A DNA stretch of 44,277 nucleotides. Origin: Aequorivita viscosa (lineage in GTDB: Bacteria; Bacteroidota; Bacteroidia; Flavobacteriales; Flavobacteriaceae). Of this stretch, positions 31,540 to 40,048 are shown in pieces (position 1 is the first letter of the stretch; the number at the start of each line of letters is the position of its first letter). The position numbers and the translations under genes were made by a program. Below the pieces are notes generated by a model. The model worked only from the letters and a program-made list of their open reading frames with translations, had not been told where the DNA came from and did not search any database. The stretch spans positions 1 to 44,277 of the forward strand of contig NZ_FNNS01000027.1 of the NCBI RefSeq assembly GCF_900106795.1, read 5' to 3'.

Positions 31540-31896
31540 ATGGCACGCGACGAACAATTAAAAATACAATGGGAAGCTGTGGTAAAACTGCTGAGCGACC
31601 GATTTGCCGATGGCGATACTTTAGATTTGGATGCAATTATATATTTGGTTGGCTTACAGGAATTAGGGCAGCTTCATAGAAAATTTAAAAAAGACGAAAA
31701 ATTAAACCTAATGCACATTGCAATTTGTCGACTTTTAGAACCTTATGGGTATTATGAGTTCGACTATTTCGATGAAGAAGGTTGGCCACATTACACTGTT
31801 TTAGAGCAACTACCACCACTAAAAGCTGGAGAGCAAAGTGTTTTAATGAAGGAAGCGATTGTGCAGTATTTTGTGGAGAAGGAGGTGATAGCATAG
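31540..31896 (+). CDS. Small conserved-looking cytoplasmic protein, unknown function
   Basis: The protein has 118 residues, acidic and helical at the N-terminus (EQLKIQWEAVVKLLSDRFAD), with an aromatic, proline-bearing middle (YGYYEFDYFDEEGWPHYT). It has no signal peptide, membrane helix or cysteine pair. It is preceded by a good -7 box, and its codon use matches its neighbours, so it is a real gene. I do not recognise a family. It stands alone, with about 260 bases before pheS. Confidence 0.72.
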   Translation: MARDEQLKIQWEAVVKLLSDRFADGDTLDLDAIIYLVGLQELGQLHRKFKKDEKLNLMHIAICRLLEPYGYYEFDYFDEEGWPHYTVLEQLPPLKAGEQSVLMKEAIVQYFVEKEVIA

Positions 31897-31999
31897 TGAT
31901 TTTGGTTTAACCCTTATTCACTTCGCTTGAACCGTTTTGATCTTAAAATTTAAGTCGTAGAATTATCAAAAGAAAAAAGAATTGGGTTTTTGAATTCTT

Positions 32000-32007
32000 T
32001 ACTTTTG
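32000..32007 (+). promoter_or_regulatory. Candidate -7 element for pheS with a long leader
   Basis: TACTTTTG matches TAnnTTTG. The pheS start is about 150 bases downstream, which would leave an unusually long 5' leader. The -33 spacing is poor. Confidence 0.4.
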
Positions 32008-32155
32008 CATTCTTATTTTTTATTTTTATGATTAATGAGACAATGAATTTATCACAAGTCTTTATCGACGAAATAAATTAGTAATTATTCAGAAGTAATA
32101 AAATATAACACATCTGATCATTCGTGAATTCGTGGTCAAGAAATAAATATCTGAA

Positions 32156-33175
32156 ATGATAGAAACTATAAAAAATCACATCTCCGAAGTTGAAGCATTT
32201 TCCTCAACTAATAAAGAAGAAATAGAAAATTTCCGGATAAAATATTTAGGAAAAAAGGGAATTTTGAACAGCTTTTTTGCTGAGTTTAAAAACGTGCCAA
32301 ACGAACAAAAAAAGGAATTTGGTCAAGTTATAAACACCCTTAAGAATGCGGCTCAGGAAAAAGTAGATTCTCTAAAAGAAGCTATTGAAAACAAGGCTGA
32401 AGCCAAAGGAATTTATGGTGATCTTTCTCGACCAGGCGAAATGATTCCATTGGGTTCACGACATCCTATTTCTCTCGTAAAAAATAAAATTATCGATATC
32501 TTTTTACGTATTGGTTTCAACGTTTCTGAAGGACCCGAAATGGAAGACGATTGGCATAACTTCACCGCCTTGAATTTGCCTGAATACCATCCAGCACGCG
32601 ATATGCAGGATACATTTTTCATTCAAACAAATCCAGATATTTTGCTGCGTACGCATACTTCATCTGTGCAGGTTCGTTATATGGAAGACAACAAACCGCC
32701 TATCCGTACTATTTCACCAGGCCGTGTTTATAGGAATGAAGCTATCTCCGCCCGGTCGCATTGCTTTTTTCATCAAGTGGAAGGGTTGTATGTAGACAAA
32801 GACGTTAGTTTCGCCGATTTAAAACAAACATTACAATATTTCACTTCTGAAATGTTCGGAAAATCAAAAATCCGACTTCGCCCGTCATATTTCCCGTTTA
32901 CAGAGCCAAGTGCCGAAGTAGATGTTTATTGGGGACTGGAAACCGAAGCAGATCACAGAATTACAAAAGGTACTGGCTGGCTTGAAATTGGTGGTTGTGG
33001 AATGGTAGACCCCAATGTGCTTATCAATTGCGGCATCGATCCTGAAATATATTCAGGGTTCGCTTTTGGAGTAGGAATCGACCGTATTGCAATGCTTTTA
33101 CATCAAATTCCAGATATTAGAATGTTCAGTGAAAATGATGTTCGCTTTTTGGAACAGTTTAAAAGTGTACTTTAA
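32156..33175 (+). CDS. pheS: Phenylalanine-tRNA ligase alpha subunit
   Basis: Charges tRNA-Phe as part of an alpha2-beta2 enzyme. The protein has 339 residues, normal length. An N-terminal coiled coil (residues 1-85) binds tRNA. The class II core follows, with HPISLVKNKIIDIFLRIGF, motif 2 around RTISPGRVYRNE, and the family-specific PSYFPFTEPSAEVDVYW and EIGGCGMVDPNVL. Motif 3 is GFAFGVGIDRIAML. The beta subunit gene pheT is not adjacent, so it must lie elsewhere, as is usual in Bacteroidetes. Two small genes follow closely. Confidence 0.97.
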   Translation: MIETIKNHISEVEAFSSTNKEEIENFRIKYLGKKGILNSFFAEFKNVPNEQKKEFGQVINTLKNAAQEKVDSLKEAIENKAEAKGIYGDLSRPGEMIPLGSRHPISLVKNKIIDIFLRIGFNVSEGPEMEDDWHNFTALNLPEYHPARDMQDTFFIQTNPDILLRTHTSSVQVRYMEDNKPPIRTISPGRVYRNEAISARSHCFFHQVEGLYVDKDVSFADLKQTLQYFTSEMFGKSKIRLRPSYFPFTEPSAEVDVYWGLETEADHRITKGTGWLEIGGCGMVDPNVLINCGIDPEIYSGFAFGVGIDRIAMLLHQIPDIRMFSENDVRFLEQFKSVL

Positions 33176-33197
33176 ATAAACGTAAGACCAAATTACT

Positions 33198-33362
33198 ATG
33201 AAAAAATATCTTGTTATTGCCTTTTTGGTTATAGTTGCAATTATAATCGCTGTGCTTACATTTATTGTAGGAGCTATAAAAATAGTGCTAGGAGGGATTT
33301 CTTTAGGAGTCATGCTAATAGCCTTATTGATTGTGTGGATTATGTGGAAAATTGAAGATTAA
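33198..33362 (+). CDS. Small two-helix membrane protein (54 residues), unknown function
   Basis: A short frame of 54 residues starting MKKYLVIAFLVIVAIIIAVL, with a second hydrophobic helix ISLGVMLIALLIVWIMW. The two helices are separated by a glycine-rich turn. It lies 22 bases after pheS and two bases before the next gene, which makes it likely to be a true gene in the pheS transcript. No family is recognised. It could be a small membrane-stress or regulatory protein, but nothing in the sequence shows this. Confidence 0.65.
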   Translation: MKKYLVIAFLVIVAIIIAVLTFIVGAIKIVLGGISLGVMLIALLIVWIMWKIED

Positions 33363-33364
33363 TT

Positions 33365-33760
33365 ATGCGAAAAGATATTGATATACCTCAAGTAGAAAAC
33401 GTACATATAGTAGCGGTTAAGGAATGGAATGAAGAGCTAACCGATCAATTTTGGAATGTTTATGTTGTCAACAATCGTAAAGAAGAAATTTCAATGGTTC
33501 TAGTAATTTCAAGAGGTAGTGACGCTGACCGTAAAACATCAACCATTCGTCAAAACTTGGGAGATATCCAGTCTCAGAATTCTGTAAAAGTTGAATTTAT
33601 TGCTAATGAGGTTTTAGAATTTACCAATGAATATCTAGTTACTTTTTTTGCAGAAAATACACTCTTTGAACGAAAATTTATTTTTGAATCCAATAGTATT
33701 TCGGATGAAAAAGTAGTGCCAATTCCTGTTTTAGCAAATGATGGGATTTTGGCGAAGTAA
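33365..33760 (+). CDS. Conserved-looking soluble protein of 131 residues, unknown function
   Basis: A mostly beta-strand protein with alternating hydrophobic patterns, for example VHIVAVKEWNEE, FWNVYVVNNRKEE and SMVLVISRGSD. It has no signal peptide, membrane helix or known catalytic motif. It begins two bases after the stop of the 54-residue membrane protein and probably shares the pheS transcript. I do not recognise the family with certainty. Its good codon use and tight spacing support a real gene. Confidence 0.72.
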   Translation: MRKDIDIPQVENVHIVAVKEWNEELTDQFWNVYVVNNRKEEISMVLVISRGSDADRKTSTIRQNLGDIQSQNSVKVEFIANEVLEFTNEYLVTFFAENTLFERKFIFESNSISDEKVVPIPVLANDGILAK

Positions 33761-33867
33761 AGACTTCAGGCTTTCATTATTTTAATTTAAGAAATAACAA
33801 ATTGCGTTTTAGATAAACTACTAAAACCATATCTCTCAATAGCTTTCATTTATTGAAGGGGATGCCG

Positions 33868-33875
33868 TACTTTTG
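33868..33875 (+). promoter_or_regulatory. -7 element of thiL
   Basis: TACTTTTG matches TAnnTTTG and lies 25 bases before the ATG at 33901. Its position rules out the longer frame beginning with TTG at 33853, which lies upstream of the expected transcription start. Confidence 0.55.
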
Positions 33876-33900
33876 GCGTGAAATCGTAAATGTATTCAAA

Positions 33901-34956
33901 ATGTTTGAAAATAGAGAAAACGAAACTAGTGGAATCGAGAACCTTGGTGAATTTGGACTTATTGACCATCTAACCAAAAACTTCACTATTAACCAAAAAT
34001 CTACAGTAAAAGGCATCGGCGACGATGCTGCAGTAATAGCTTGCGATTCTAAAATGGAATTGGTTATTACAACAGATCTTTTACTCGAGAATGTACATTT
34101 CGATTTGAGCTATATGCCGTTAAAGCACTTAGGGTATAAAGCAGTTGTAGTCAATCTATCAGACGTATATGCGATGAATGCCGAACCTACACAAATCACG
34201 GTTTCAATTGCTGTTTCCAATCGTTTTCCTGTAGAAGCTTTAGAAGAATTATATGCAGGAATTACCGCTGCATCCAAATTTTACAATGTAGATGTTGTGG
34301 GAGGAGATACTACCTCTTCAACGACAGGGTTGCTAATTAGCATTACGGCCATTGGAACGGTTAAAAAAGGTGAAGCTATCCTTCGAAGTGGCGCAGGGGT
34401 TAATGACCTTCTTGTGGTAACCGGCGATTTAGGTGCGGCGTATATGGGACTTCAAGTGTTGGAGCGCGAAAAGCAAGTGTTTTTAGTAAATCCAAACTCA
34501 CAGCCCGATTTAGAACCCTATTCTTATTTGGTGGAAAGACAGTTAAAACCTGAAGCCAGAAAGGACATTCCAGCATTATTAAAAGAGTTGGGTGTAAAAC
34601 CAACATCGATGATTGATATAAGTGATGGGCTTTCTTCAGAAATAATTCATTTGTGTAAAAATTCAGAAGTTGGTTGTAATTTATATGAAGATAAAATTCC
34701 GTTAGATCCGCAAGTAATTACGGTTTGTGAAGAATTCAATATAGACAGTACAACGATTGCGCTCAACGGAGGCGAAGATTACGAATTGCTGTTTACCATA
34801 AAAACTGAAGATTTCGAGAAAGTTAAAGGTAATCCGCATCTTACCATAATTGGTCATATGACTGAAGAAAAGGAGGGAACACATTTGATAACCCGTGCAA
34901 ATACTAAAATTCCGCTAATCGCACGAGGCTGGAACCCACTTGAAAATAAAGATTAA
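33901..34956 (+). CDS. thiL: Thiamine-monophosphate kinase
   Basis: Makes thiamine diphosphate by phosphorylating thiamine monophosphate with ATP, the last step of the pathway. I use the ATG at 33901 (351 residues). A longer TTG frame adds 16 residues but starts before the -7 box. Family motifs are complete: GEFGLIDHLTKNF, the glycine/acidic loop GIGDDAAVI, TTDLLLENVHFD, NLSDVYAMNAEPTQI, DVVGGDTTSS, and a C-terminal DISDGLSSEIIHLC with NGGEDYELLFT. The protein belongs to the PurM-like fold. No other thi genes are nearby. Confidence 0.95.
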   Translation: MFENRENETSGIENLGEFGLIDHLTKNFTINQKSTVKGIGDDAAVIACDSKMELVITTDLLLENVHFDLSYMPLKHLGYKAVVVNLSDVYAMNAEPTQITVSIAVSNRFPVEALEELYAGITAASKFYNVDVVGGDTTSSTTGLLISITAIGTVKKGEAILRSGAGVNDLLVVTGDLGAAYMGLQVLEREKQVFLVNPNSQPDLEPYSYLVERQLKPEARKDIPALLKELGVKPTSMIDISDGLSSEIIHLCKNSEVGCNLYEDKIPLDPQVITVCEEFNIDSTTIALNGGEDYELLFTIKTEDFEKVKGNPHLTIIGHMTEEKEGTHLITRANTKIPLIARGWNPLENKD

Positions 34957-34982
34957 GAAGAAACTAATGCTTTTCGCATAAT

Positions 34983-35750
34983 TTATACCGAAAGTAAAAA
35001 TGCTCGAACGGCTGCTAAATTTTCAATAATGCTGAGGTGCCCACCTGAAGCTATGATTGGTTTTGCTCCGCATTTTTCTGCAAGTTCTATGTTGGCTTGA
35101 ACTGGGATTATTGGATCGTCTTCGGCAAGAAACATGTATTTTTCTCTAGGAAATTCTTCTAAAATCTCAGTTCGGTCTTTTCGATCTCGCATCCCTCTTA
35201 GTGCAGCCTTTATTCCTTCAACTGGAAATAAATAAGCGTTGTTTTTGGCGTGCTCAAGATCTTTTGAGAATTTTTCCCGCGTAGCTTCTCCAGCCCAGTT
35301 CACAATTGCCATGCTAATAAAGGCACGGGGATTTTTGTCGATTATCTTTATGGCTCTATTTCGGTTTAATTTTCGTTCTTCGGAATCTGCGACAGGAGAT
35401 GAATTTAAGAGCACCATTTTCCCAACTCGATTCGGAAACATTTCTGCGCAGGCCAATGTTACATATCCGCCCATTGAATGTCCAATAAATGTAGCTCCTG
35501 AAACCTGAAGGTGTTCTAAAACAGCCTCAACACCTTTAGCCATTAATTCCATTGAGTGAATTTCAGAAACAACACCGCTTTTTCCCATTCCGGGCAAGTC
35601 AATGGTGATGATTTTTCCGTTTTTTGATAACTCGGGTAGGAGTGGATCCCACATTTTTGAGCTTTCTAGAAAACCATGTAAGAGTATCATTGTTGGACCA
35701 TCGCCCACAACATTGTAATTTATCGGAGTATTTTTGAAATTGAAAATCAT
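34983..35750 (-). CDS. Alpha/beta-fold hydrolase
   Basis: The protein has 255 residues from the ATG at 35750. A frame seven residues longer would place its start inside the terminator at 35761-35798. The oxyanion loop is LLHGFLESSKMWDPL, the nucleophile is Ser92 in GHSMGGY, the acid is in AEDDPIIPV, and the base is the histidine in GGHLSIIEN, so the catalytic triad is complete. It resembles the MenH/BioH/haloperoxidase group of small esterases. The substrate cannot be told from the sequence. No signal peptide is present. It is convergent with thiL. Confidence 0.85.
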   Translation of the reverse strand: MIFNFKNTPINYNVVGDGPTMILLHGFLESSKMWDPLLPELSKNGKIITIDLPGMGKSGVVSEIHSMELMAKGVEAVLEHLQVSGATFIGHSMGGYVTLACAEMFPNRVGKMVLLNSSPVADSEERKLNRNRAIKIIDKNPRAFISMAIVNWAGEATREKFSKDLEHAKNNAYLFPVEGIKAALRGMRDRKDRTEILEEFPREKYMFLAEDDPIIPVQANIELAEKCGAKPIIASGGHLSIIENLAAVRAFLLSV

Positions 35751-35760
35751 ACGGTAAATG

Positions 35761-35798
35761 AAAGACCTCACAAAGTCAAATCGCTATGTGAGGTCTTT
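35761..35798 (-). terminator. Terminator after the aminopeptidase P gene
   Basis: AAAGACCTCACA (35761-35772) is a perfect inverted match to TGTGAGGTCTTT (35787-35798), with a 14-base loop. It follows the stop codon at 35818 on the minus strand and sits just before the alpha/beta hydrolase start. Confidence 0.75.
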
Positions 35799-35817
35799 AT
35801 AATTATGGTTCTTAGAC

Positions 35818-37110
35818 TTATTTATTCATCAATTCTTCAATCTCATCCACTTCAATAGGAATATTGCGCATCAGGTTGAAAGGTTCTCCGTTTTTTTGAA
35901 TAACAACATCGTCTTCTAAGCGTACTCCAAATCCTTCATCGGGAATATAAATTCCTGGCTCTACGGTAAAAACCATATTTTCTGTCATAGGCTCCCAAAG
36001 TAAGCCGTAATCGTGCGTATCTAAGCCCATATGATGGCTGGTGCCGTGCATGAAATATTTTTTGTAAGCAGGCCAATTTGGATCTTCATTTTTCACGTCG
36101 GCTTTGTCTAAAAGCTTTAAATCTAATAGCGCTGAGGTCATCATTTTACCTACTTCTACGTGAAATTCTTTCCAATAAGTCCCAGGAACAAGCATGCTAG
36201 TAGCGTCATTTTTCACCTTTAAAACAGCATTGTAAACTTCTTTTTGCCGCTTGGTGAATTTACCGCTTACAGGAATGGTACGCGTCATATCGCTTGAATA
36301 GTTGGCGTATTCGGCACCAACATCGAGTAATATTAAATCGCCTTCCTTACATTTTTGGTTGTTTTCAACATAGTGAAGTACGTTCGCATTGTTACCGCTT
36401 GCTATGATTGGCGTGTAAGCAAACCCTCTTGAACGGTTGCGAAGAAATTCGTGCATAAATTCTGCTTCAATTTCGTACTCCCAAACGCCTGGTTTAACGA
36501 AATTCAAGATTCTTTTAAATCCTTTTTCAGTGATTGAGCAAGCTTGTTGAATCAAATCCAATTCTATTTGATCCTTAACTGATCGTAATCGTTGCAAAAT
36601 AGGATTGCTTCGTTCCCAACTGTGTGCGGGAAATTTAGCTTTTGTTTTTTTGATGAAACGATCTTCGCGGGTTTCAGTTTCTACATTTTGTCTGTAATGC
36701 TCGTTGGTGTTGAAGTAAATGCGCTCTGCTTGCGTCATTACTTCAAAGAAGATTTTATCGAATTCGGTTAACCAGTAAACCGACTTAATTCCACTTACTT
36801 CAAACCCTTTTTCCTTGGTTAGTTTTTCGCCTTCCCAAACAGCAATATGATCGTTGGTTTCACGAACAAAAAGCATCTCGCGGTGGTCTTTGTTTGGCGC
36901 ATCGGGGAAGAGAACCAGAATGCTCTCTTCTTGGTCAACACCGCTTAAATAGAAAATATCACGTGCCTGTTGGAATGGCATCGTGCTATCTGCTCCAATA
37001 GGATAAATATCATTGCTGTTGAAAACCGCCAAGCTTTTAGGCTTCATTTGAGTCATAAAGTTTTTTCGGTTTTTTATAAAGAGTTTGTTGGAAATTTGAT
37101 CGTACTTCAT
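35818..37110 (-). CDS. pepP: Xaa-Pro aminopeptidase (aminopeptidase P)
   Basis: Removes N-terminal residues that precede proline. The protein has 430 residues: an N-terminal substrate domain to about residue 170, then a pita-bread catalytic domain. The two-metal ligands are seen in ILLDVGAEY (Asp), SSDMTRT (Asp), MHGTSHHMGLD (His), FTVEPGIY (Glu) and RLEDDVVI (Glu). The SVKDQIELDLIQQAC segment before the catalytic domain is typical of the family. No signal peptide is visible, so it should be cytoplasmic. Confidence 0.94.
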   Translation of the reverse strand: MKYDQISNKLFIKNRKNFMTQMKPKSLAVFNSNDIYPIGADSTMPFQQARDIFYLSGVDQEESILVLFPDAPNKDHREMLFVRETNDHIAVWEGEKLTKEKGFEVSGIKSVYWLTEFDKIFFEVMTQAERIYFNTNEHYRQNVETETREDRFIKKTKAKFPAHSWERSNPILQRLRSVKDQIELDLIQQACSITEKGFKRILNFVKPGVWEYEIEAEFMHEFLRNRSRGFAYTPIIASGNNANVLHYVENNQKCKEGDLILLDVGAEYANYSSDMTRTIPVSGKFTKRQKEVYNAVLKVKNDATSMLVPGTYWKEFHVEVGKMMTSALLDLKLLDKADVKNEDPNWPAYKKYFMHGTSHHMGLDTHDYGLLWEPMTENMVFTVEPGIYIPDEGFGVRLEDDVVIQKNGEPFNLMRNIPIEVDEIEELMNK

Positions 37111-37342
37111 TTGTCTATGCTATTAAATTTTTAACGAATAAATGTAAATTACGGTATATCAACTAGTTGTAATATAGAGGTATATTATTGTAAGTTACGT
37201 TTGAGATTTACTCAAAATTAACTAATTCATCGCTATCCGCATCTGCTTGTGGGTTAAATCTATATTAATTGTTCGTAATATTTCGTTTGAAATCGATCTC
37301 TTTAGAAGTGATACTTTTGAATATATTTTGAAAAATTCAAAT

Positions 37343-37375
37343 AAAAAAGGAAGATATAAATTATCCTCCTTTTTT
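37343..37375 (-). terminator. Terminator after glyS
   Basis: AAAAAAGGA-a-GATA pairs with TATC-c-TCCTTTTTT with a 5-base loop and one mismatch. On the minus strand it ends in a six-T run. It lies 27 bases after the glyS stop codon. Confidence 0.78.
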
Positions 37376-37401
37376 AGATTATTGAATTATGAACAAAATT
37401 T

Positions 37402-38937
37402 TTACTGAAGCCATTTTTTATATGAAATGGCTTCTTTTATTTTATTTGACACCTCGTCTTTCGAGATGCGTTCTTGTTCCATAGTGTCGCGATGTCTAAT
37501 AGTTACCGTGCCATCCTCAAGCGTTTGGTGGTCTACTGTAATACAAAATGGGGTTCCTGCGGCGTCTTGACGTCGGTAGCGTCTTCCTACAGCATCTTTT
37601 TCATCATAAATAACATTGTGGTCCCATTGTAAATCTTCGATTATTTGCTGAGCAACCTCTGGAAGTCCATCTCTTTTAATCAACGGAAGTACAGCAGCTT
37701 TTACTGGCGCCAAAATAGCGGGTATTTTTAAAACTGTACGTGTGCTGCCGTCTTCGAGGGTTTCGTCTTGAAGTGAATTTGATAAAACAGCAAGGAACAT
37801 TCTGTCTAAACCTATTGACGTTTCTACTACGTAAGGCACGTAGCTTTCGTTGAGTTCTGGATCGAAAAATTGCAGTTTTTTTCCTGAAAACTTTTCGTGA
37901 GCCTTCAAGTCGAAATCTGTTCTGGAATGAATTCCTTCTAATTCTTTAAATCCGAAAGGAAAATTGAATTCGATATCGGCTGCGGCATTTGCGTAATGAG
38001 CCAGTTTGTCGTGGTCGTGAAAGCGATAATTTTCTTCACCCATTCCTAATGAAAGATGCCACTTTAAACGCATTTCTTTCCAGTATTCATACCATTTAAG
38101 TTCTTCGCCTGGACGCACAAAAAATTGCATTTCCATTTGTTCGAACTCACGCATTCTAAATATAAATTGACGCGCTACGATTTCGTTTCTAAATGCTTTT
38201 CCTGTTTGGGCAATTCCAAACGGAATTTTCATTCGTCCGCTTTTCTGAACATTTAAAAAGTTTACAAAAATACCTTGAGCCGTTTCTGGACGCAGGTAAA
38301 GATCCATTGCATGTTCTGCGGAAGCTCCTAGCTTTGTTCCAAACATTAGGTTAAACTGGCGTACTTCTGTCCAGTTTTTTGATCCAGTATCTGGGTCAGC
38401 GATTCCAAGCTCTTCAATTAAAGCTTTTACGTCTGCCAAATCTTCTTTTTCTAAAGAGTTTGCCATTCGCTCCAGCACAGTTCTTTGTTCTTCAAGATAC
38501 CGAATTACTCTCGGGTTTGTCGATACAAATTCTTCTTCATCAAACTTGTCACCAAAGCGTTTTTTAGCTTTTTCAATTTCTTTTTGTGCTTTTTGATTAA
38601 GCTTTTCTGCGTAATCCTCAATTAAAACATCTGCACGATACCTTTTTTTGGAATCTTTGTTGTCTATTAATGGGTCGCTAAAAGCATCAACGTGGCCGGA
38701 AGCTTTCCAGGTTGTTGGGTGCATCAAAATCGCGGAATCTAACCCTACGATGTTCTGGTGCATATGCACCATACTGCGCCACCAATACTCGCGAATGTTT
38801 TTCTTTAATTCTACCCCATTTTGGGCATAATCATAGACAGCACTTAAGCCATCGTAAATCTCACTAGAAGCGAAGATATAGCCGTATTCCCGTGCGTGGG
38901 ATACTACTTTTTTAAATTGATCGTCATTGTTTGCCAT
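37402..38937 (-). CDS. glyS: Glycine-tRNA ligase, single-chain (alpha2) type
   Basis: A class II synthetase of 511 residues from the ATG at 38937. The frame runs 22 residues further upstream, but that part overlaps the terminator of the preceding gene and the -7 box. The N-terminus has GYIFASSEIYDGLSAVYDYA with the following GxELK, motif 2 lies near FRNEIVARQFIFRMREFEQME, and later come SRTDFDLKAHEKFSGK and the C-terminal anticodon-binding domain from about residue 400. The single-chain alpha2 type is usual for Bacteroidetes, unlike the E. coli alpha2-beta2 enzyme. Confidence 0.96.
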   Translation of the reverse strand: MANNDDQFKKVVSHAREYGYIFASSEIYDGLSAVYDYAQNGVELKKNIREYWWRSMVHMHQNIVGLDSAILMHPTTWKASGHVDAFSDPLIDNKDSKKRYRADVLIEDYAEKLNQKAQKEIEKAKKRFGDKFDEEEFVSTNPRVIRYLEEQRTVLERMANSLEKEDLADVKALIEELGIADPDTGSKNWTEVRQFNLMFGTKLGASAEHAMDLYLRPETAQGIFVNFLNVQKSGRMKIPFGIAQTGKAFRNEIVARQFIFRMREFEQMEMQFFVRPGEELKWYEYWKEMRLKWHLSLGMGEENYRFHDHDKLAHYANAAADIEFNFPFGFKELEGIHSRTDFDLKAHEKFSGKKLQFFDPELNESYVPYVVETSIGLDRMFLAVLSNSLQDETLEDGSTRTVLKIPAILAPVKAAVLPLIKRDGLPEVAQQIIEDLQWDHNVIYDEKDAVGRRYRRQDAAGTPFCITVDHQTLEDGTVTIRHRDTMEQERISKDEVSNKIKEAISYKKWLQ

Positions 38938-38943
38938 AGTTAG

Positions 38944-38951
38944 CAAAAATA
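38944..38951 (-). promoter_or_regulatory. -7 element next to the glyS start codon
   Basis: On the minus strand it reads TATTTTTG, an exact TAnnTTTG match, only 6 bases before the ATG at 38937. Transcription would start at or very near the start codon, giving a leaderless or nearly leaderless message. No clear -33 was identified. Confidence 0.4.
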
Positions 38952-38994
38952 TGAAAAGCCCCCTAACTCCCAAAGGGTTTGACAATAAATAGAA

Positions 38995-39030
38995 GAACCT
39001 CAAAAACTAAACAATCGGTTTTTGAGGTTC
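38995..39030 (-). terminator. Terminator of the coiled-coil membrane protein gene
   Basis: GAACCTCAAAAAC is a perfect 13-base inverted match to GTTTTTGAGGTTC, with a 10-base loop. It lies about 50 bases after the stop codon at 39078 and before the glyS start. Confidence 0.75.
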
Positions 39031-39077
39031 TTATAAATAGTTTGCAATATGTTTCTTTAAATCAGTTAGATAAGGTG

Positions 39078-39965
39078 TTATTTTAAATCCATTGTGGTAG
39101 TTCCAATTTGGTTTTCGCCATCAAATAAATTAACTGTGTATTGACCACGAATTAAATCTGCATCGGTAGCATTAATTAAAATACATACGTCTAACTCATC
39201 ATTTTCATAAAAAACGTTCGTAGATGCGCTGTAAGTTAAATTTTGTTCTTCAAATTGTTTGACCGCTTTATCGCCCATAACGTTATTTTTTGGGTTGATT
39301 ACCTGTACATACAGTACTCTGTTTCCTTTTTCGGCTACAGCATTTGGGGCAAGGGTAAAACAGGCTCTAATTTTATCTGCACGGCTTGAACGTCTTGTGT
39401 CTACAACTTTTCCGCTATTTCTAATAATAACAGCTTCTCCGCGCATATCAGTAGCTCGAAGTCTTGCTGCTTTTTTAATAGTTTCGTTCATAGCAAGGTT
39501 TTCTTGATTTACAGAATCCATAACCAAACGCGTGTTTTCAAGCTCTGAAGAAGTGCTGTCGCGTTGAAGTAGTAACCTCTCATTAACGGCTATTAAACTA
39601 TCTGCTTTTCTAAAAAGTTTGGTACGTTCTTTCTTTAACTTGCTAATTTCTGCTTTATATCGTTCAATTAAGGTAACATTAGCTTGTGCATCTTTCACCG
39701 AATCTAAAAGAACTGATATTCTTTCGCGAGCCGCTAGCAAATCTTTGTCCTTTAATTCGTTATCTTTGATTATGTCATCATAATTTGCAATCAAATCTTC
39801 AAGTTCTTCCTCAATATCGGCTTTTTGACTCTCAAGGGTAGAAATTTTTGATTTGTTGTCATTGAACAAGGTGACTGTGTAAACAGCTAAAGCTATTAAT
39901 AGAATTGATAGTACCCCTACCAATATCTTGAATTTGCCACTATTATTTTCGTTATCAGTGTTCAT
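39078..39965 (-). CDS. Single-span membrane protein with periplasmic coiled coil, unknown function
   Basis: The protein has 295 residues. After a short polar N-terminus there is one membrane helix (KILVGVLSILLIALAVYTVT, about residues 13-33). A coiled coil follows to about residue 175, rich in Lys, Glu, Leu and Asp in heptads. The C-terminal 110 residues form a beta-rich domain with two cysteines (RACFTLAP and LDVCILIN). I do not recognise a named family, although the architecture feels widespread in Flavobacteriaceae. It could be an envelope structural protein. It is monocistronic with its own terminator, divergent from the comF-like gene. Confidence 0.75.
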   Translation of the reverse strand: MNTDNENNSGKFKILVGVLSILLIALAVYTVTLFNDNKSKISTLESQKADIEEELEDLIANYDDIIKDNELKDKDLLAARERISVLLDSVKDAQANVTLIERYKAEISKLKKERTKLFRKADSLIAVNERLLLQRDSTSSELENTRLVMDSVNQENLAMNETIKKAARLRATDMRGEAVIIRNSGKVVDTRRSSRADKIRACFTLAPNAVAEKGNRVLYVQVINPKNNVMGDKAVKQFEEQNLTYSASTNVFYENDELDVCILINATDADLIRGQYTVNLFDGENQIGTTTMDLK

Positions 39966-40048
39966 GTATAATAGATTTGCTTTTAGACGTAAATGTATAC
40001 AGGTAAATTAAATACGAGTGTTTATGAAATGGTAAAAATTCTTAAAAT

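Noticed and set aside
32028-32081. Leader peptide for pheS attenuation
   Set aside because: The 17-residue frame has a single Phe, and no terminator/antiterminator structure was recognised.
33853-33900. TTG start for thiL at 33853
   Set aside because: It lies upstream of the -7 box at 33868-33875, and homologues as I recall them begin at the position of the ATG at 33901.
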